From: Azadirachta indica
Lineage: Eukaryota; Streptophyta; Magnoliopsida; Sapindales; Meliaceae
Reading direction: 5' to 3'
Length of the DNA: 64,000 nt
NCBI GenBank assembly: GCA_022749755.1
Contig: CM040441.1
Location: 24,908,254 to 24,972,253 of the forward strand
Shown here: in pieces, positions 11,701-23,699 of the stretch
Layout: each line of letters opens with the position of its first letter
Numbering within the stretch: position 1 is the first letter of the stretch
Translations under genes and position numbers: made by a program
The notes under the pieces: generated by a model
The model's database searches: none
Told to the model about the DNA's origin: nothing
Seen by the model: the letters and a program-made list of their open reading frames with translations, nothing else

Positions 11701-12624
11701 CACCTACTCAAGTCGTTACAGAGAAGCAGAGTGTATGAGAGTGGAGATGGAGGACTTACTGTACCAATATGGCGTTGACATAGTCTTCAATGGATATGTA
11801 AGAATACTTTTGAATTCATTTGCTGAATACACTTCTTTCCCCCACCTCCCCCCTTCTTTTTGAAAGTTCTGCTGCATTCTATTTTATTTCAGCTACCAAA
11901 TTAAAGCTTTTTATATTCGTTGACAACTTCTGACCTGCATATGGTAAAATCTTGGATATCTTATGTGAAACTGTAATGAATTGAGTGATAGTCCTGTTCT
12001 GTATGTTAAGCAAAAGACTAGTGTTGGAAGCATATCACATAAACTGATGAAGTTATAATTTGTTCTTTTTGGCAACAATCAACAGGTGCATGCTTATGAG
12101 AGATCAAACAGAGTATACAACTATTCTTTGGATCCATGCGGACCAGTTTACATAACAGTTGGTGATGGAGGGAATCAACAAGGGCTGGATATTTTGCATG
12201 CTGATGAACCCGGAAACTGTCCAGAGCCATCTGCCACGCCGGATAAATATATAGGTGGCTTCTGCGCATTCAATTTTACATCAGGCCCTGCAACAGGAAA
12301 CTTCTGCTGGAACCAGCAGCCTGAATATAGTGCATATAGAGAAAGTAGCTTTGGCCACGGAATTCTAGAGGTACCTCTCTCTCAATTGCTCTCATTGCAC
12401 GCCTTAAACCCTGAAAACTTTGTCTTATTATCTTCTACAGCTACTGCCTGGAAATGGGAACACCTAGAATTTGATCATAAACTCTGTTCATACATGACTT
12501 GCAGGTGAAGAATGAGTCCCATGCTTTATGGTCATGGTATCGTAACCAGGAATTCTACGAGAATGCTGGTGATATAGTTTACATAGTTAGAGAACCAAAT
12601 AGGTGCCAGTTTCAACCACAATGA
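8785..12624 (+). CDS. Purple acid phosphatase homologue, copy 2, with lost metal ligands (probable pseudoenzyme)
   Basis: Seven exons: 8785-9040, 9329-9520, 10395-10728, 11264-11481, 11607-11797, 12086-12370, 12505-12624, all GT-AG, giving an uninterrupted 531-residue protein that aligns end to end with copy 1. A signal peptide is present (GLVSGLAFSLSLSLLLSLS). Of the seven metal ligands of the family, D195 (GDLG), Y225, H360 (AWHPPWY) and H399 remain. The bridging Asp is Gly222 (IGGLSY), the Asn of GNHE is Glu278 (GEHE), and the first His of GHVH is Tyr397 (GYVH). With these three missing, normal phosphatase chemistry is very unlikely. Everything else (NxT sequons, cysteines, WDYWG, HADEPGNC, FGHGILE) is kept. 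Relative to copy 1 it has one extra intron (10729-11263) that splits the WGRYMQP segment. It could be a binding or decoy protein, or an early pseudogene; the sequence does not decide. Confidence 0.85.
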
Positions 12625-13957
12625 TCAAATGATCAAATCTTGCCAAATATAGGGATGGTGAATTGCAGATGCAAACATGATCATTTCATTGTAAGATCAG
12701 AATGCTTTTACACCACTCAGATTGAGTTCAAAAGAGCCTTCTGTTATGGTATCATATAATTTCATTGGGGAAGCTCAGCAACACGTCTGCCTGTGGAATG
12801 GTAAGATATTTTTCAGTCATTTTTCCCTGCCACAGACCTTAAGTACTTTGGTTACATGCTGTTGGATTTAGTAACAAACATCACATACGCTAGAGCTCTT
12901 GGCATTACTGACTTACAGAAACATTGTGATTACATCTTTGATTGATTGATTCTAGGCTTTTTGATTCTCATTGTATCTTGGAGACGCAATTAATTTCAAA
13001 TTTTATGATGAATCAACTTTTTGTACATCAAGTATATATAGGAGAATAAAGGACAAGTGAAGTGTTTAGCTTATGCTTTATTAGTCATTGTGCTCTCAAA
13101 TATTTTCAATACAATCTTTGCCTCCTTCCCCCACTTGTCTTTTATTATTAATTTTCATTGTTGAACCTTTTGTTAAATAAATGCAACTCTTATCTCCATA
13201 ATGGTTTAGTATTAAAAGTAGTTTTCGATGTTCCATTATTAATTATTTTTTAGTATATATTCAATTCTCTGAAGAACAAACTCACTAGACTCTATGATGG
13301 CCTCCAACACCAGACCCTAAAAAAATTTAGTATCATTTGAGATTGAAGTGTTTCAATTTTAAAATCAGAAAGAATTATTATGCTATGAAATAAAAATACT
13401 AGATGTCAAATGTTAATTAAAACAAATAAGTAGATGTTGAAAAATGTTACTGTTACTAAACATTTTTTAAAAATTAAATGAAAATTATCAGTACTAATGT
13501 GTTCCGAAAAAATAAACTAGATGTAAATCTAATGAAACCAAATAAGAGTTAGAAATTAGAAATTATCAACTTTGATTTCATGTTAATTGATCACTTGACC
13601 TAAAAGTTTAAAAACTATTAAGCATTCAACTTTAGTATTACAATGAAAGTCTAATAGAAACTTACAAGAATTATGTTAGACTATTGAATAGAATTAATTC
13701 ATAATGCCTACAGGGTTAATTAATCCATAGCAGAGGCTTAGCTAACCCATACTAATTTCTTTCCTTCCAAAACCAATCAACCAACCAATTTAAAAGCTTG
13801 CTAACAGTTCCTTTCACAGCATATATAATAAGAATGATACAACTAAACATCAAATGGCATTCCACGAACCTTGATGGTCCTAAACAAGGATGGCTCCAAC
13901 TCTTAACAAAACTGTGTACGCCTCTCTTTTTTTCACACCAAGGCAATGCAATTCTGG
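12625..13957. other. Intergenic, PAP copy 2 to X8 gene (tail to tail)
   Basis: Contains the 3' untranslated part of PAP copy 2 (GC-balanced to about 13000, an AATAAA at about 13045) and then AT-rich DNA. The two genes converge here. No further gene seen. Confidence 0.5.
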
Positions 13958-16316
13958 CTAAATGTAGGGAAATACCGATGAGAGAAGAAAGCCGAAAGAG
14001 AAGTGAATTAAGACTGATACGGCCGTAAGTTTTGAAGAAGCTTCAGAGTTGTCTGTTGTGGATATTGGAGGGGTCATTCCTGGATTCATTCCATTATTAC
14101 CACCATTATCAACAAGTGGCGTAGTAGATGAAGGTGTTGTTGGCATGTTAGGGTTGTTTGTAGTAGTCGTTGTTGGACTTGTGCCTTGTGTAGGAGTCCC
14201 TCCGGCAGTGCTGTAGCAAATTGGCATGATTCAAACTATCAGTCCTCATAAAAAGGCACATCACATGAAGAAAACAATGAATTGGATTGAGTTTGAATTT
14301 AATACGGAATATAGAATATTTAGGACCACCCAAAGAATTGAAAAACAATGGTCCTCAGCTAAAGTTGATGCTTGCTTGAGAGCGCCCACTTAATAGCATC
14401 TTTTATACTTTCGGAAATGAATTACTTATTCTTGGTGCAAGTTCTTGTAGATAGAAAATGAAATGAACAAGTAAAACTTGGATAGTAAATCAACAATTTG
14501 ATTTACTATTACAAACCCACATAAAGGCACACACCAGCATATAATAATAAATTTCTTCTTTGGTTTGGTCAAATAAATGCAACCTAATCTTTTCCCCTAA
14601 ATGAAAAGCAATAGTGAAAGCATTTCCCTGAGGGGGGTAAAAAAAGCACTTATTAGACAATTCTTTCACTTCAACAGATACTAGATATCTTTGAGGAAAG
14701 TTTGAGCCAAGAATGAGTGGTCAGCCAGTAGGCCCAACTGCAGAGATCTCTAGATTTTGACACGACCATGTTTGCCACCTACATTCAAAACCCCTACTGC
14801 TCACTTATGGTCTTGGTTTAATTTAATTTTCCACTGTTTGTAGACAAACAAGTGCTTGAGACACGTTCAAATTAGTCCTATTCTGGCAATACCAATTTGG
14901 TTGACCTTCAAGTAATTACCACAAGAAGCATCCCTAGTTCTATGGATTTAAAAGGATTACTTCTAGGACATGTGCCCCGACCAACAAAACCCTAACAAAT
15001 ATCAATATGGTTTTGAGGATTTTGTCTCCTTGAATATAAGTGTAAACAAAGATTTCAAGTCTCATGTTTCAGGTTTAACATTATATACGGTGAAAAGTTG
15101 GACATTTATATCGGTAACATATCCTTATTCAGAAACATATAGTATCATTACTTCCTGCCAAGCATGTGTATCATAATTTTTAATATTGTATGATTGTCGT
15201 ATGGAGACTATTGAGAATGTCCTAAGCTTGAAAGATTTGATTATGGGCAAAAATGGAACATGTTCAGACAATTAAGTGGTCTGTGTTCTGTTGTCCATTG
15301 AATCGACCTGAGAGCCCTGATCACTGGAATCTAAAAAGGTGTAATTTTTGTAGGGTCCTTGCCCTTGGATTTGGAAGACAATCAAGCGGTGGAAAATGAA
15401 GGATCAGTTTCGTCTGAAACATGACAGAATTTGCGGTAGTACAGGCCAAATAAGGCACCCAAGATAAGACGTTGGAAAAGGAGAAGGGCATTGTGATTTG
15501 TGACATGAGACTGAGAACAACATAAATTCAAATGAACGGTCAGAGATTTAAGTTCCCATCAACAAACATGCAAAATGACACTTGTCATGCATCCACAACA
15601 TCAGGATTGTACACAATTTCACACATTAAGCACAAGTTCAAATCTCTCTTGCCTGAATGCGTCACGGGTGTTAATAAAACTGTACCCAATGGAGCTCTAG
15701 ACATGAAGATTGGGGATGGAATTGGAAAGAACACACTTCTCCCAAAATTTTCTCACACCCAGAAAAGGAAATAAGATTAAATATGAAAAAGAACTCTCTT
15801 AACTTGAAGATGAAGAAACTATACGAAGATTCATATAACAAGCATACCTCAAAGAAGATGGATACACACAAGATCCATAACCTACAAAACACAACACAAA
15901 GAATAAGCAGACACCCACTTTAAAATCAAGAAAAAGGAAAGCAAATATAAAGAAAAGGTAGAGAGAAATTAGGAGAACAAACTGGGATCAGTTCTGGCAA
16001 TAGTGGCAGTGCCGGAGAAGTCACAGGAGCCAGAGGCCATGCCTTTTCTCTGAAAGTAACTATTGAAAGCATAAGAAGCATGAGCCTGTATCGTGTTAGG
16101 GAGATAGCAGAGGCCATCAGAGAGTATAGGTTGGCATTCTGCTCCAGCCCCGCAAGCATAGTCAAGAGCAGTTTGAAGGGCCTGGTTGCTAGCATCACTT
16201 CTGGCAACACACCAGCTTGTTGCTTCAACTTGAACAATGGTATTTGCAGCCATAATCATCATGTTCATGCAGAAAAAGAAGAAGATGAAAAATAAGAGAT
16301 TTGAAAGTGCTGCCAT
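13958..16316 (-). CDS. X8-domain (CBM43) GPI-anchored protein, PDCB / callose-binding type
   Basis: Three exons on the minus strand: 16316-15983, 15881-15848 (34 bases) and 14210-13958, joined by GT-AG introns into 206 residues. A hydrophobic signal segment (residues 4-24) is followed by one X8 module beginning at WCVAR (residue 35), with its six conserved cysteines at 36, 55, 61, 70, 98 and 116 and the family's LCYLPNT and SYAFNSYFQ motifs. A Thr/Pro/Asn-rich low-complexity linker follows, then a hydrophobic C-terminus (VSVLIHFSFGFLL) after small residues (SEASS), the pattern of GPI attachment. X8 proteins of this design bind callose (beta-1,3-glucan) at plasmodesmata or cell walls; they have no catalytic domain. 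The tiny middle exon completing the DPSYGSC motif is typical of the family. The 5' leader is CT-rich on the coding strand (GA repeat at 16371-16384 on plus). Confidence 0.88.
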
Positions 16317-19300
16317 GGAGATGGAAGAAAAGAGAGAGCTTATAGTGATTTGGCTTTGCTTAGTAAAGCAAGAGAGAGAGAGAGGATGAAAGACAGAAAG
16401 AAAGAAAGAATATGAGTTAGTGAGCGAGTATGGAGGCTTCTCTTTTTGATTTTCCGTTTCTTTTTTGCTCCGCTCTTTTTCTTTTCATATTTGCTTTTTA
16501 TATTTTGATTTGGGGTTTATCAGTTTCATCCTTCATTTATCTATCGTTTGTCATGTAGGATCAAACTTGTCCATTTATGTTAAAGAGATCCCTCACCCGG
16601 TCACCCCGAATGGAATACCAAAATTGCCTTGACTATTAGGAGAAAGTAACTTTATACATACATCATTTCTTATTATACAATCAAATTTTAGTCAATTATT
16701 AAGATTTATTTATACAGAAAATATCACACACTAAAAGAAACTAACAAAATAATAAATAATTTAAGAAAATTAATAAAGTAATGAAGAAATACAAGCAAAG
16801 GACGATGGAACAAAAGGACTTTGAACTTCTTTAAAGATGATTATCTTCAAACGTTGAAAATTGCATTTACACTAAAAAAATAATCAAAATTGTTGGCAAA
16901 GATGATCATGTGAATATTTCGATGGTCAAGTTAGATAAATGGATAAAGAGATTGAAAGTAAGAAAGAAAATAAAAAGGACAAAGTTTTGGCTTAGAAGAC
17001 GAAAGAAGTCAAATTTATTTACATGTATTATCCGCACAAATTATAGTTGGTCAAAGGGAGAAATTATTTTGTGGATCACCACATCATGTGCCAAGCCTAA
17101 CTTATAAAAATTTCTACATTTTTAAATAACTCTCAATAAAATTTTGCCACATGTCTCAACAATATCATGTCATTTTATTAGAATTTAAAAAATATTATTT
17201 ATTATTTTTTAAAACAAAAAATGTTTTTGAAAATGTAACCAAACAACTTTTTAAATTTTTTAAGCATTTTACATATTATGTTAAAATTTTAAATTATAAT
17301 TTCAATTTGTGTTTAATTTTTTTCTAAACTAGAATTTTTGAATTTCTCATAACGAAATTTCATATCTTTGTTTTATCGATTCTAACGGTATATGGTTAAA
17401 TATAATGCAACATAGTGAAATCAAATCAAATACAAAAATGCATTTAACTGTATTAATAATTTTGAGGACCCTATTTAATAAGAATAAATAAATAAAATTC
17501 ATAATTAAGAAACAGTAAAGCATAGGTATTTCAATGATAAAAGCCCACATTGATTTGCTGCTGGATATTTTGTTTTACTTTAGACAGTCGTAGACAGTTC
17601 AGTTCACAGCTTTCAATCAGATTCTATTGCGAAATTACGGTTATATCCCCGGTATTGGATTCTTCGTTTTTCGTTTTATTCTTTGGTCCGGACTGGGTGA
17701 ATGAATTGGATTCCACTGGACACAGTGAATCTTCAGTTTCTACCCAACCTTAAGAATTTCCTTTTTCTTTTAGTTTAAATTTAACTCAACCTCTTAGAGA
17801 TTGTGTTTACATTTCTCCGTATCGAAGGAAATATTCCTTTTTAACTTTTTTATTTTCTTTTTGTTGCTGGTAATTTATTTAATCTACGTAATTCACTTGT
17901 CCAATTCTGATTGACGGATTACTTGAATAGGCTTTGTATTGCTTTCAGTAGGTTCTAATACTGTTGGGTTCCTGAATCCAAATTAAACTTCCGCATTCAT
18001 TCTGAGTTGTAGAGATTAAGACTTACTGTGTCTTATTCAGTCGTTGCATAGTATATTTATAAAAAGTAAAGATTCTCAAACACCATCATTTTAAGTTTAT
18101 CGTTAAATTGTATTTTAAAAATTTAAGAGTTTAAACAGAACTATTGTATTTTAACGTTGCGTTATAATTTTACCCTACTAATATTCTTATTCTTATTAAG
18201 CATATATATAAAATTTCAATATATCTATAATTAATGTACCAAATTATTAAAAATTTTGATAAGTACATATATTGCTTAGCCTAAAGAATAGTTTATAAGA
18301 AATTTTTTTGACAAGTGTATATATATAGCTTAAATCCAATATGAGTCTATCGAAACTTTGTTACTACTAAAAATTTCGATAAGTGCATATACAACTTAAC
18401 TCGGATAAGGGTGTATTTAAAATTTTTTGATAGGTGTATGTATACATGGTGTAACTTGAAAACTTACTAGAAAAATAAGTAACTTACAATTTAACTAGTA
18501 AATACTTTTAAAATTTTTGATGAATACCTTTAACTTAAACAAAGGTTAATCGAAAGATATATAGTCTAACTCATAAATAAGTCTATAAAAAATTTTGATA
18601 TTACTAAAAAATATGATAAATTTATATATAATTTAACCCAAACAAGAGTTTAGCTAGAGTTTTGATGGACGTATTATATTTTATAACCTAAAAATATGTG
18701 TGAAAATAGGTAATTTCTACTCTCCAAAATAATTAATAGAAAAACTTCTTTTACTTTTCGTTTGAATGGATTTAAACTCTTACCCAAAAAGTGACCATGA
18801 CCAATTGACTAATGGATAGTGCTCATTTAACTTCAAAGTTTTAATATACAATTCTTTAGTTGTAATTTATAACTTTTCTGTAATTCATAACTTATAAATA
18901 TATTTAAAAATTAAAAAAATAAAAATAAAAATTAAATATATTGACATATACCCCATAAAATTACTTAAAATATATATACGTTTTGTGAACAAATACTCCT
19001 TTCAATTTTCAGAAATGAACATACAGACTCCTTGAAATTGACACTTAATTGAAATTGTTGCATGTAGCATTTCTTTTGTTTTTTATTATTTTCATATATT
19101 CAATAGTTTGAAAATTAAAAAAAATTAAAAAATAAAAATGATAATTTTGAGGATATTTATTTTGAATTGATTATAAAATAAATAAAAAGAAGGAACAATT
19201 ATTGATTTTCTCAGTTTGGAATTTTAGAAAATATCGCAATAAATGCGTACCATAAATAAAGTTTTAACATTATTAATTTTGTGAGTGCTAGTTGATTTAG

Positions 19301-19700
19301 CAAGTAAAATCTTTTGAGATGATGTAAAAGATTTGAAATTCAAACTCAGCTCACACCGAATAAGGATGAGAATTATTATTTTTTTTATATTCTTTATACA
19401 TTATTGGTAAAAATATATATATATATATGGTATATATATGGTACGTCGACAATGACAAAACCTTTATGTAGAATGTGAAAACTTATAAAGAAAACAAGAG
19501 GAAACAATTTGGAAACAAAATCTCTCTTTGTAGAATGTACAACCAGATCATGAAACAAATTAGGAAACAAATAATGTTCAATATTTTGTAATTACAATAT
19601 ATAAAAAGATGTAGCTTATTAAACTAAGAAGACAACTAGAAATTAGCTGGAATAATAAATTATATTGATACATGGCATCAATTAAGAGGATTATATTTTC
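16317..19700. other. Intergenic region with scattered repeat traces
   Basis: A possible TATA element for the X8 gene lies near 16497-16508 (minus strand). A less AT-rich stretch at 17550-18060 has a 67-codon open frame but no recognisable protein. From 18060 the DNA is AT-rich, with recurring AAATTTTTGATAAGT-like phrases around 18230-18620 that suggest an old degenerate tandem or dispersed repeat. No gene supported. Confidence 0.5.
18766..18832 (-). mobile_element. SINE-like tRNA-derived fragment
   Basis: On the minus strand TAGTCAATTGGTCA resembles a Pol III box A and GAGTTTAAATCC, about 35 bases on, resembles a degenerate box B. No intact tRNA fold. Confidence 0.3.
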
Positions 19701-19708
19701 TATAAATA
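19701..19708 (+). promoter_or_regulatory. TATA box of the signal-peptide gene
   Basis: TATAAATA sits 94-101 bases before the ATG at 19802, at a typical plant distance for a short leader. The CAAA/CTC-rich leader between them fits a 5' untranslated region. Confidence 0.55.
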
Positions 19709-19801
19709 CCGTTCATATATGCCTAACTACATGGTATATATTATCATCAAAATTTTTAATTATTCACGTAGTTACTATTATTTCCTCATTTCAAAGAAAA
19801 T

Positions 19802-19867
19802 ATGGCTAATATTTCTCTTGCTCTCTTTCTCCTCCTTTCTTTGGTCTTTGCTATTCAAGCTTCAAAT
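19802..19867 (+). CDS. First exon of a secreted-protein gene, cut by the assembly gap
   Basis: The 22 codons encode a textbook signal peptide (ANISLALFLLLSLVFAIQAS) and end at a good donor (AAT|GTGAGT, phase 0). A TATA box precedes it. The presumed intron runs into the N gap 22 bases later, and the sequence after the gap is an antisense LRR relic, so the rest of the gene is missing from this assembly or was displaced. The mature protein is unknown; many secreted plant families have this exon design, so I do not name one. Confidence 0.5.
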
Positions 19868-19889
19868 GTGAGTCTCTTTCTCTCTCCCT

Positions 19890-19989
19890 NNNNNNNNNNN
19901 NNNNNNNNNNNNNNNNNNNNNNNNNNNNNNNNNNNNNNNNNNNNNNNNNNNNNNNNNNNNNNNNNNNNNNNNNNNNNNNNNNNNNNNNN
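19890..19989. other. Assembly gap (100 N)
   Basis: Exactly 100 undetermined bases, the usual placeholder for a gap of unknown size. It interrupts the presumed first intron of the signal-peptide gene, so real sequence, possibly a whole gene, may be missing. Confidence 0.98.
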
Positions 19990-20039
19990 ACTTTTCTTGC
20001 AAATGCAAACTGTTCTTCTTCAATCATATGCTTCATCAT

Positions 20040-20690
20040 TATGCAACCTTTTACTTTGAGATTTCTTAGTTGGACAAGATTTCTAGCAAGTGATACTATA
20101 AAAAGACATCAAGTTTGCGCATTCATACACTTCAACGTACATAAGATTCTGAAGGCTTTAATATTGTTCATTGCAACCCTTCTAAATGAACCTTGCCTTT
20201 GATAATCTTTGCCAGTAAAAATATATCAAATCTTGCAAGAGTATGTTAAAGACAACCGTGGGTGAAGCTGAACTACTGCCATGGATTGCCAAGTCTCCTC
20301 TTTGAATATCATTGCTGAAAGAAATGATAGACTTAATTTTCATCTTATGCCTTTGCCATTTGGGGAAAGTAAAGTCCTTAGGGATGGACTTTTCATCTAT
20401 TGTCAATAATAATATATCCAAGTTATTTAGTGCATTAAGCTCACAGATGCTTGCCTTACTCATTTCTTTAACCTCTTATTCTTCAAAGCCAAAAGAATGT
20501 AAGATGTATAATTCTTCTAGCTGGGATAACCTTTGAATTACATTGGAAAGAATTCTTTTCTATTGAGAACAATGTTCTACATCCAGAGGTCTTAATTTAC
20601 CAAGCTTTCCTAATCCGTTTGGCAATTCCTCAAGTTGAGAGCCTTTAAACCAAGAATCTAAAGCTTACTTGTGTTACAGTCTGTAACAAA
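20040..20690 (-). pseudogene. CNL-type disease-resistance LRR relic
   Basis: Read on the minus strand, frames at 20690-20180 resemble the leucine-rich repeats of CC-NB-LRR proteins of the RPS2/At4g27190 type: an LGKL-RPLDVEHCSQ-like stretch, then NVIQRLSQLEELYIL, then ELNALNNLDILLLTI and PKDFTFPKWQRHKMKI. Towards 20110-20040 comes a shifted frame reading SLARNLVQLR, a typical LRR phrase of this clade. Stops and frameshifts separate the pieces, and no NB-ARC domain is present. The relic directly borders the copia element to its right and the assembly gap to its left, so more of it may lie in the missing sequence. Confidence 0.65.
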
Positions 20691-21086
20691 ATGAGGTATT
20701 CGAGAGGAAAAACCAAACCATGATGTAGATGGCAAAATCTATGTTACATGAGAATAGCTTACTTAAGGATTTTAGGCTGAATTAATTTATATAACTATGT
20801 ACTTAATAAATAGAGCACTAACCAAGGCTTTGAACAATGAAACTCCTTAGAAGCTTAAAGTAGGAGAAAACATTCCATTAGATACTTGGAAGTTTTCGGT
20901 TGTGTGTGTGTGTATGCTCAAGTTCTGAAAGAAAAGAAAATGAAGCTCGATGAAACAACTGAGAGGTACATCATTATCAATTATAGCTCACATTCAAAAG
21001 GTTATAGATTATATAGCTTAAAGACCAAAAGTATTGTCATGAGTAGAGATGTGATTTTTGGCGAAAATGTCAGCTACAATTGGGGA

Positions 21087-21562
21087 TAAGGGTGGGCAGC
21101 TTAGATTTTATAAAAACCAAACCGAACTTGAAATATGAAGGCTGCAAAATCAAATTGACCCGAACTAAAGTAGTTACTTTGGTTCGATTTAGTTATGAAG
21201 ATTCCATGTTCAATTTTACTTCGGTTTTAGTTTCAAGAGCTATTGAAAATTCTTATTTATGTTCCAAATTTATTATCAAATTAAATAAAAAATAAAATTT
21301 TAAAAATTATAAATAATAACCCCTATTTTATGTGAATTTATGACAATAATTATAAGTATCTTATCTTATTTATAATTATGTAAAATTAAAAGCTCAAAAG
21401 AAATTTAACTTTTAGATTCAGTTTAGTTTTAATTTTACGTGAACTCGAAATGAACCAATTAGAGTGTAACAAATATAAAACCAAACTCATTTTCAACCAA
21501 ATCAAACTGAATCAAATAGTTCGGTTCAATTCAGTTCGGTTTGGCATTTTCTCCCAACCCTA
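21087..21562. mobile_element. hAT-like non-autonomous element nested in the copia relic
   Basis: Inverted ends TAAGGGTGGGCA (left) and TAGGGTTGGGAGAA (reverse complement of right) enclose 476 bases of subterminal GGTTCGGTT/AACCGAAC motifs in both orientations. Flanks ATTGGGGA (21079-21086) and ATTGGGAG (21563-21570) are near-identical 8-base duplications, the hAT size. Removing the element restores the host copia reading around the VSYNW codons, which shows it inserted after the copia element. Confidence 0.7.
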
Positions 21563-23262
21563 ATTGGGAGTAAGGACAAGTTGAATAAAAATTTGTTTCC
21601 ATTAATATGATGCAGCCTAATTCATCTCAAATTAGTTCCAATGTTGAAGAATCTCTATCATCCTCTTCACCTAATTATTTGGGATCATCAAGTAATGCAT
21701 CAAGCTTTGGTTCATTTTTATCAAGTTCAACTCTAATAAGAATGAGAAGTTTTTTTTGATGAGATGTACAAAAGCTGTAATTTTTATGTTGTCGAATCTA
21801 AAAAATTTAAAGATGCAATCAAGGAGAAGCCATAATGGAAGAAATAGAAGGAATTGAAAAGAACAACACTTGGGAGCTTGTGGATAGGCTGAATGACAAG
21901 GAAGTTATTGAGGTAAAATGAATTTATCAGGTAAAATACAATTCAATGGGTGAGGTGCAAAATTACAAAGCAAGGTTGGTTGCTAAAGGCTATTTACAAT
22001 AGCTCGATATTGATTTTCAAGATACCTTTGCTTTGGTTGCAAGAGTTGACATCAATAGAGCTTCCATTGCCTTAGCAGTGAGTTGGTTATTATACCAACT
22101 TGATGTGAAATTAGCTTTCTTGAATGGAAAATCACAAGAAGAATTTTTTGTTGATATAGCACAAGTGAAGAAAACAAAGTCCACAAACCCAAAAAAGCAT
22201 TGTATAAGCTCAAACAATTTCCAAGAGCCTGGTGTAGTGAAATTAATTCCTACTTCAATAAAAAAGGATTCATAAGAGCAAAAATCAGCCAACATTTTAT
22301 ATGAAGAAGCAAGGTATGTTAGATATTCTTATTGTTGCCATTTATGTTGATGACTTGCTGTTTATGGGTAATAATGAGAAGTTGATAAATGAATTAGGAA
22401 ATGAAATGATAGAGAGATATGAAATGAGTGATGTGGGGTTGTTGAGGTACTTTCTTGGCATAGAAATTCACCAAGATGAAGATAATGTGTTTATATCTCA
22501 AAGTAAGCAGAAAATATTTTGAAGAAGGTAAGATTGCTTGGCTGCAATGTTGTAGCTATACCAATGTGAATGAAGAATTAAAGAAAGAAGAAGGAGGAAA
22601 GAAAGTTGATGCAACTCATTATAGAACTTTGGTTGGAAAGTTGCTTTTTTTTAGCGCAATAAGGCCATATATAATGTTTGAAACAAACTTGTTTTGAAGT
22701 TTCATGAACAACTCAAGCCACATTCATGTAGGAGTGGCAAAAAGAGTGTTGAGGTATATTCAAGGTACCATGGAGTTTGAAATCAAGTTTTGGAAGAGTA
22801 TAAAAGTTAAGTTAATAGGCTTTTGTGATAGTGACTAGGGTAGCTATGAAGATGACATAAAAACCACAAGTGGCTTTGCATTTTCTCTTGGCTTAGGTGT
22901 GTTTTCTTGGTGTTCAAAGAAGCAACAAATCATTGCTCAATCCCCGATTGAAGCAGAATATGTTTTAGTCTCATTGGCAACATTACATGCTATACGGTTG
23001 AGGAGAAGGAATACTTCTGTATTGTGACAACAAACCAACAATTGCAATGGCCAAGAATCCTATTCATCATAATAGAAGCAAGCATATAGCACTCAAACAT
23101 AACTTCATTAGAGAAGCAGTTGAAGATGGTGAGATTCAACTTGAGTTTTATAGATCAGAACAATAACTTGCTGACGTATTTGCAAAAATTTTACCAAAAG
23201 AAAATTTTCAATAATTTAAGGATGCAACTACAGTTCAAGAGCAGCACATTAAAGGGGGAGAA

Positions 23263-23636
23263 TGTTGATGTTAATGTGCAGAAAATATTTTGGGTATTAT
23301 TCATGCTAAAAATATAATATATCTTATATTTTGTTAACATTTTAATGTGTTATGACCCACCAATGAATGTGAGACACATGTAGGTTTCTTGTGCCAAGTA
23401 TATAAGGTGTACTTATGGTGAAAAATCTAATTAACAGTGTTCAAATTTGTCTAGAAAATTTCTTGAAGAAGTTTGTCCAAAAATTTTGTTTTTCGTCTGT
23501 TTTGTTGCCGATTTTTCAATTTTCTACATTGTTTTAGTTGCTGCGACTTCTCCTTTTTTGATTCACTTCTTTTGATGCTTCATTGGTGGTGTTAACAATT
23601 TAAGCTTGGTAATATTTGTTGAAAATTCAGTCAACA
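23263..23636 (+). repeat. 3' LTR of the copia element
   Basis: Begins TGTTGATG directly after the polypurine tract and ends TCAGTCAACA, so the terminal hexamers TGTTGA/TCAACA are inverted. A TATA-like TATATAAGG is at about 23399. Length 374 bases. Confidence 0.75.
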
Positions 23637-23699
23637 AAACCAAAACAATAAGTAATAGCTTTTGTTATAGAAAATGAAAGTTAGAAACTGCCCAAGAAT

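Larger units (their letters stand above)
20725..23636 (+). mobile_element. 5'-truncated Ty1/copia retrotransposon
   Basis: Starts inside the integrase (a MAKSMLHE-like phrase at about 20735) and continues with the integrase C-terminal region (LINRALTKALNNETP, then KLDETTERYIIINYSSHSKG at 20940-21000). The reverse transcriptase follows (QLDVKLAFLNGK near 22100; the catalytic YVDDLLFMGN at 22345), then RNase H (TTSGFAFSLGLGVFSWCSKK near 22870; ADVFAKILPKENF at 23170). Several stops and frameshifts make it defective. It ends with a polypurine tract AAAGGGGGAGAA and a 3' LTR. The 5' LTR, gag and protease are missing, and a hAT-like element sits inside. Confidence 0.85.

Noticed and set aside
8785..12624. 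Calling PAP copy 2 a simple pseudogene
   Set aside because: No stop, frameshift or broken splice site was found across 1596 coding bases; only ligand substitutions argue against activity, so I list it as a coding gene with a warning.
16080..16295. Plus-strand frame opposite the X8 exon
   Set aside because: Antisense shadow of the Cys-rich X8 exon.
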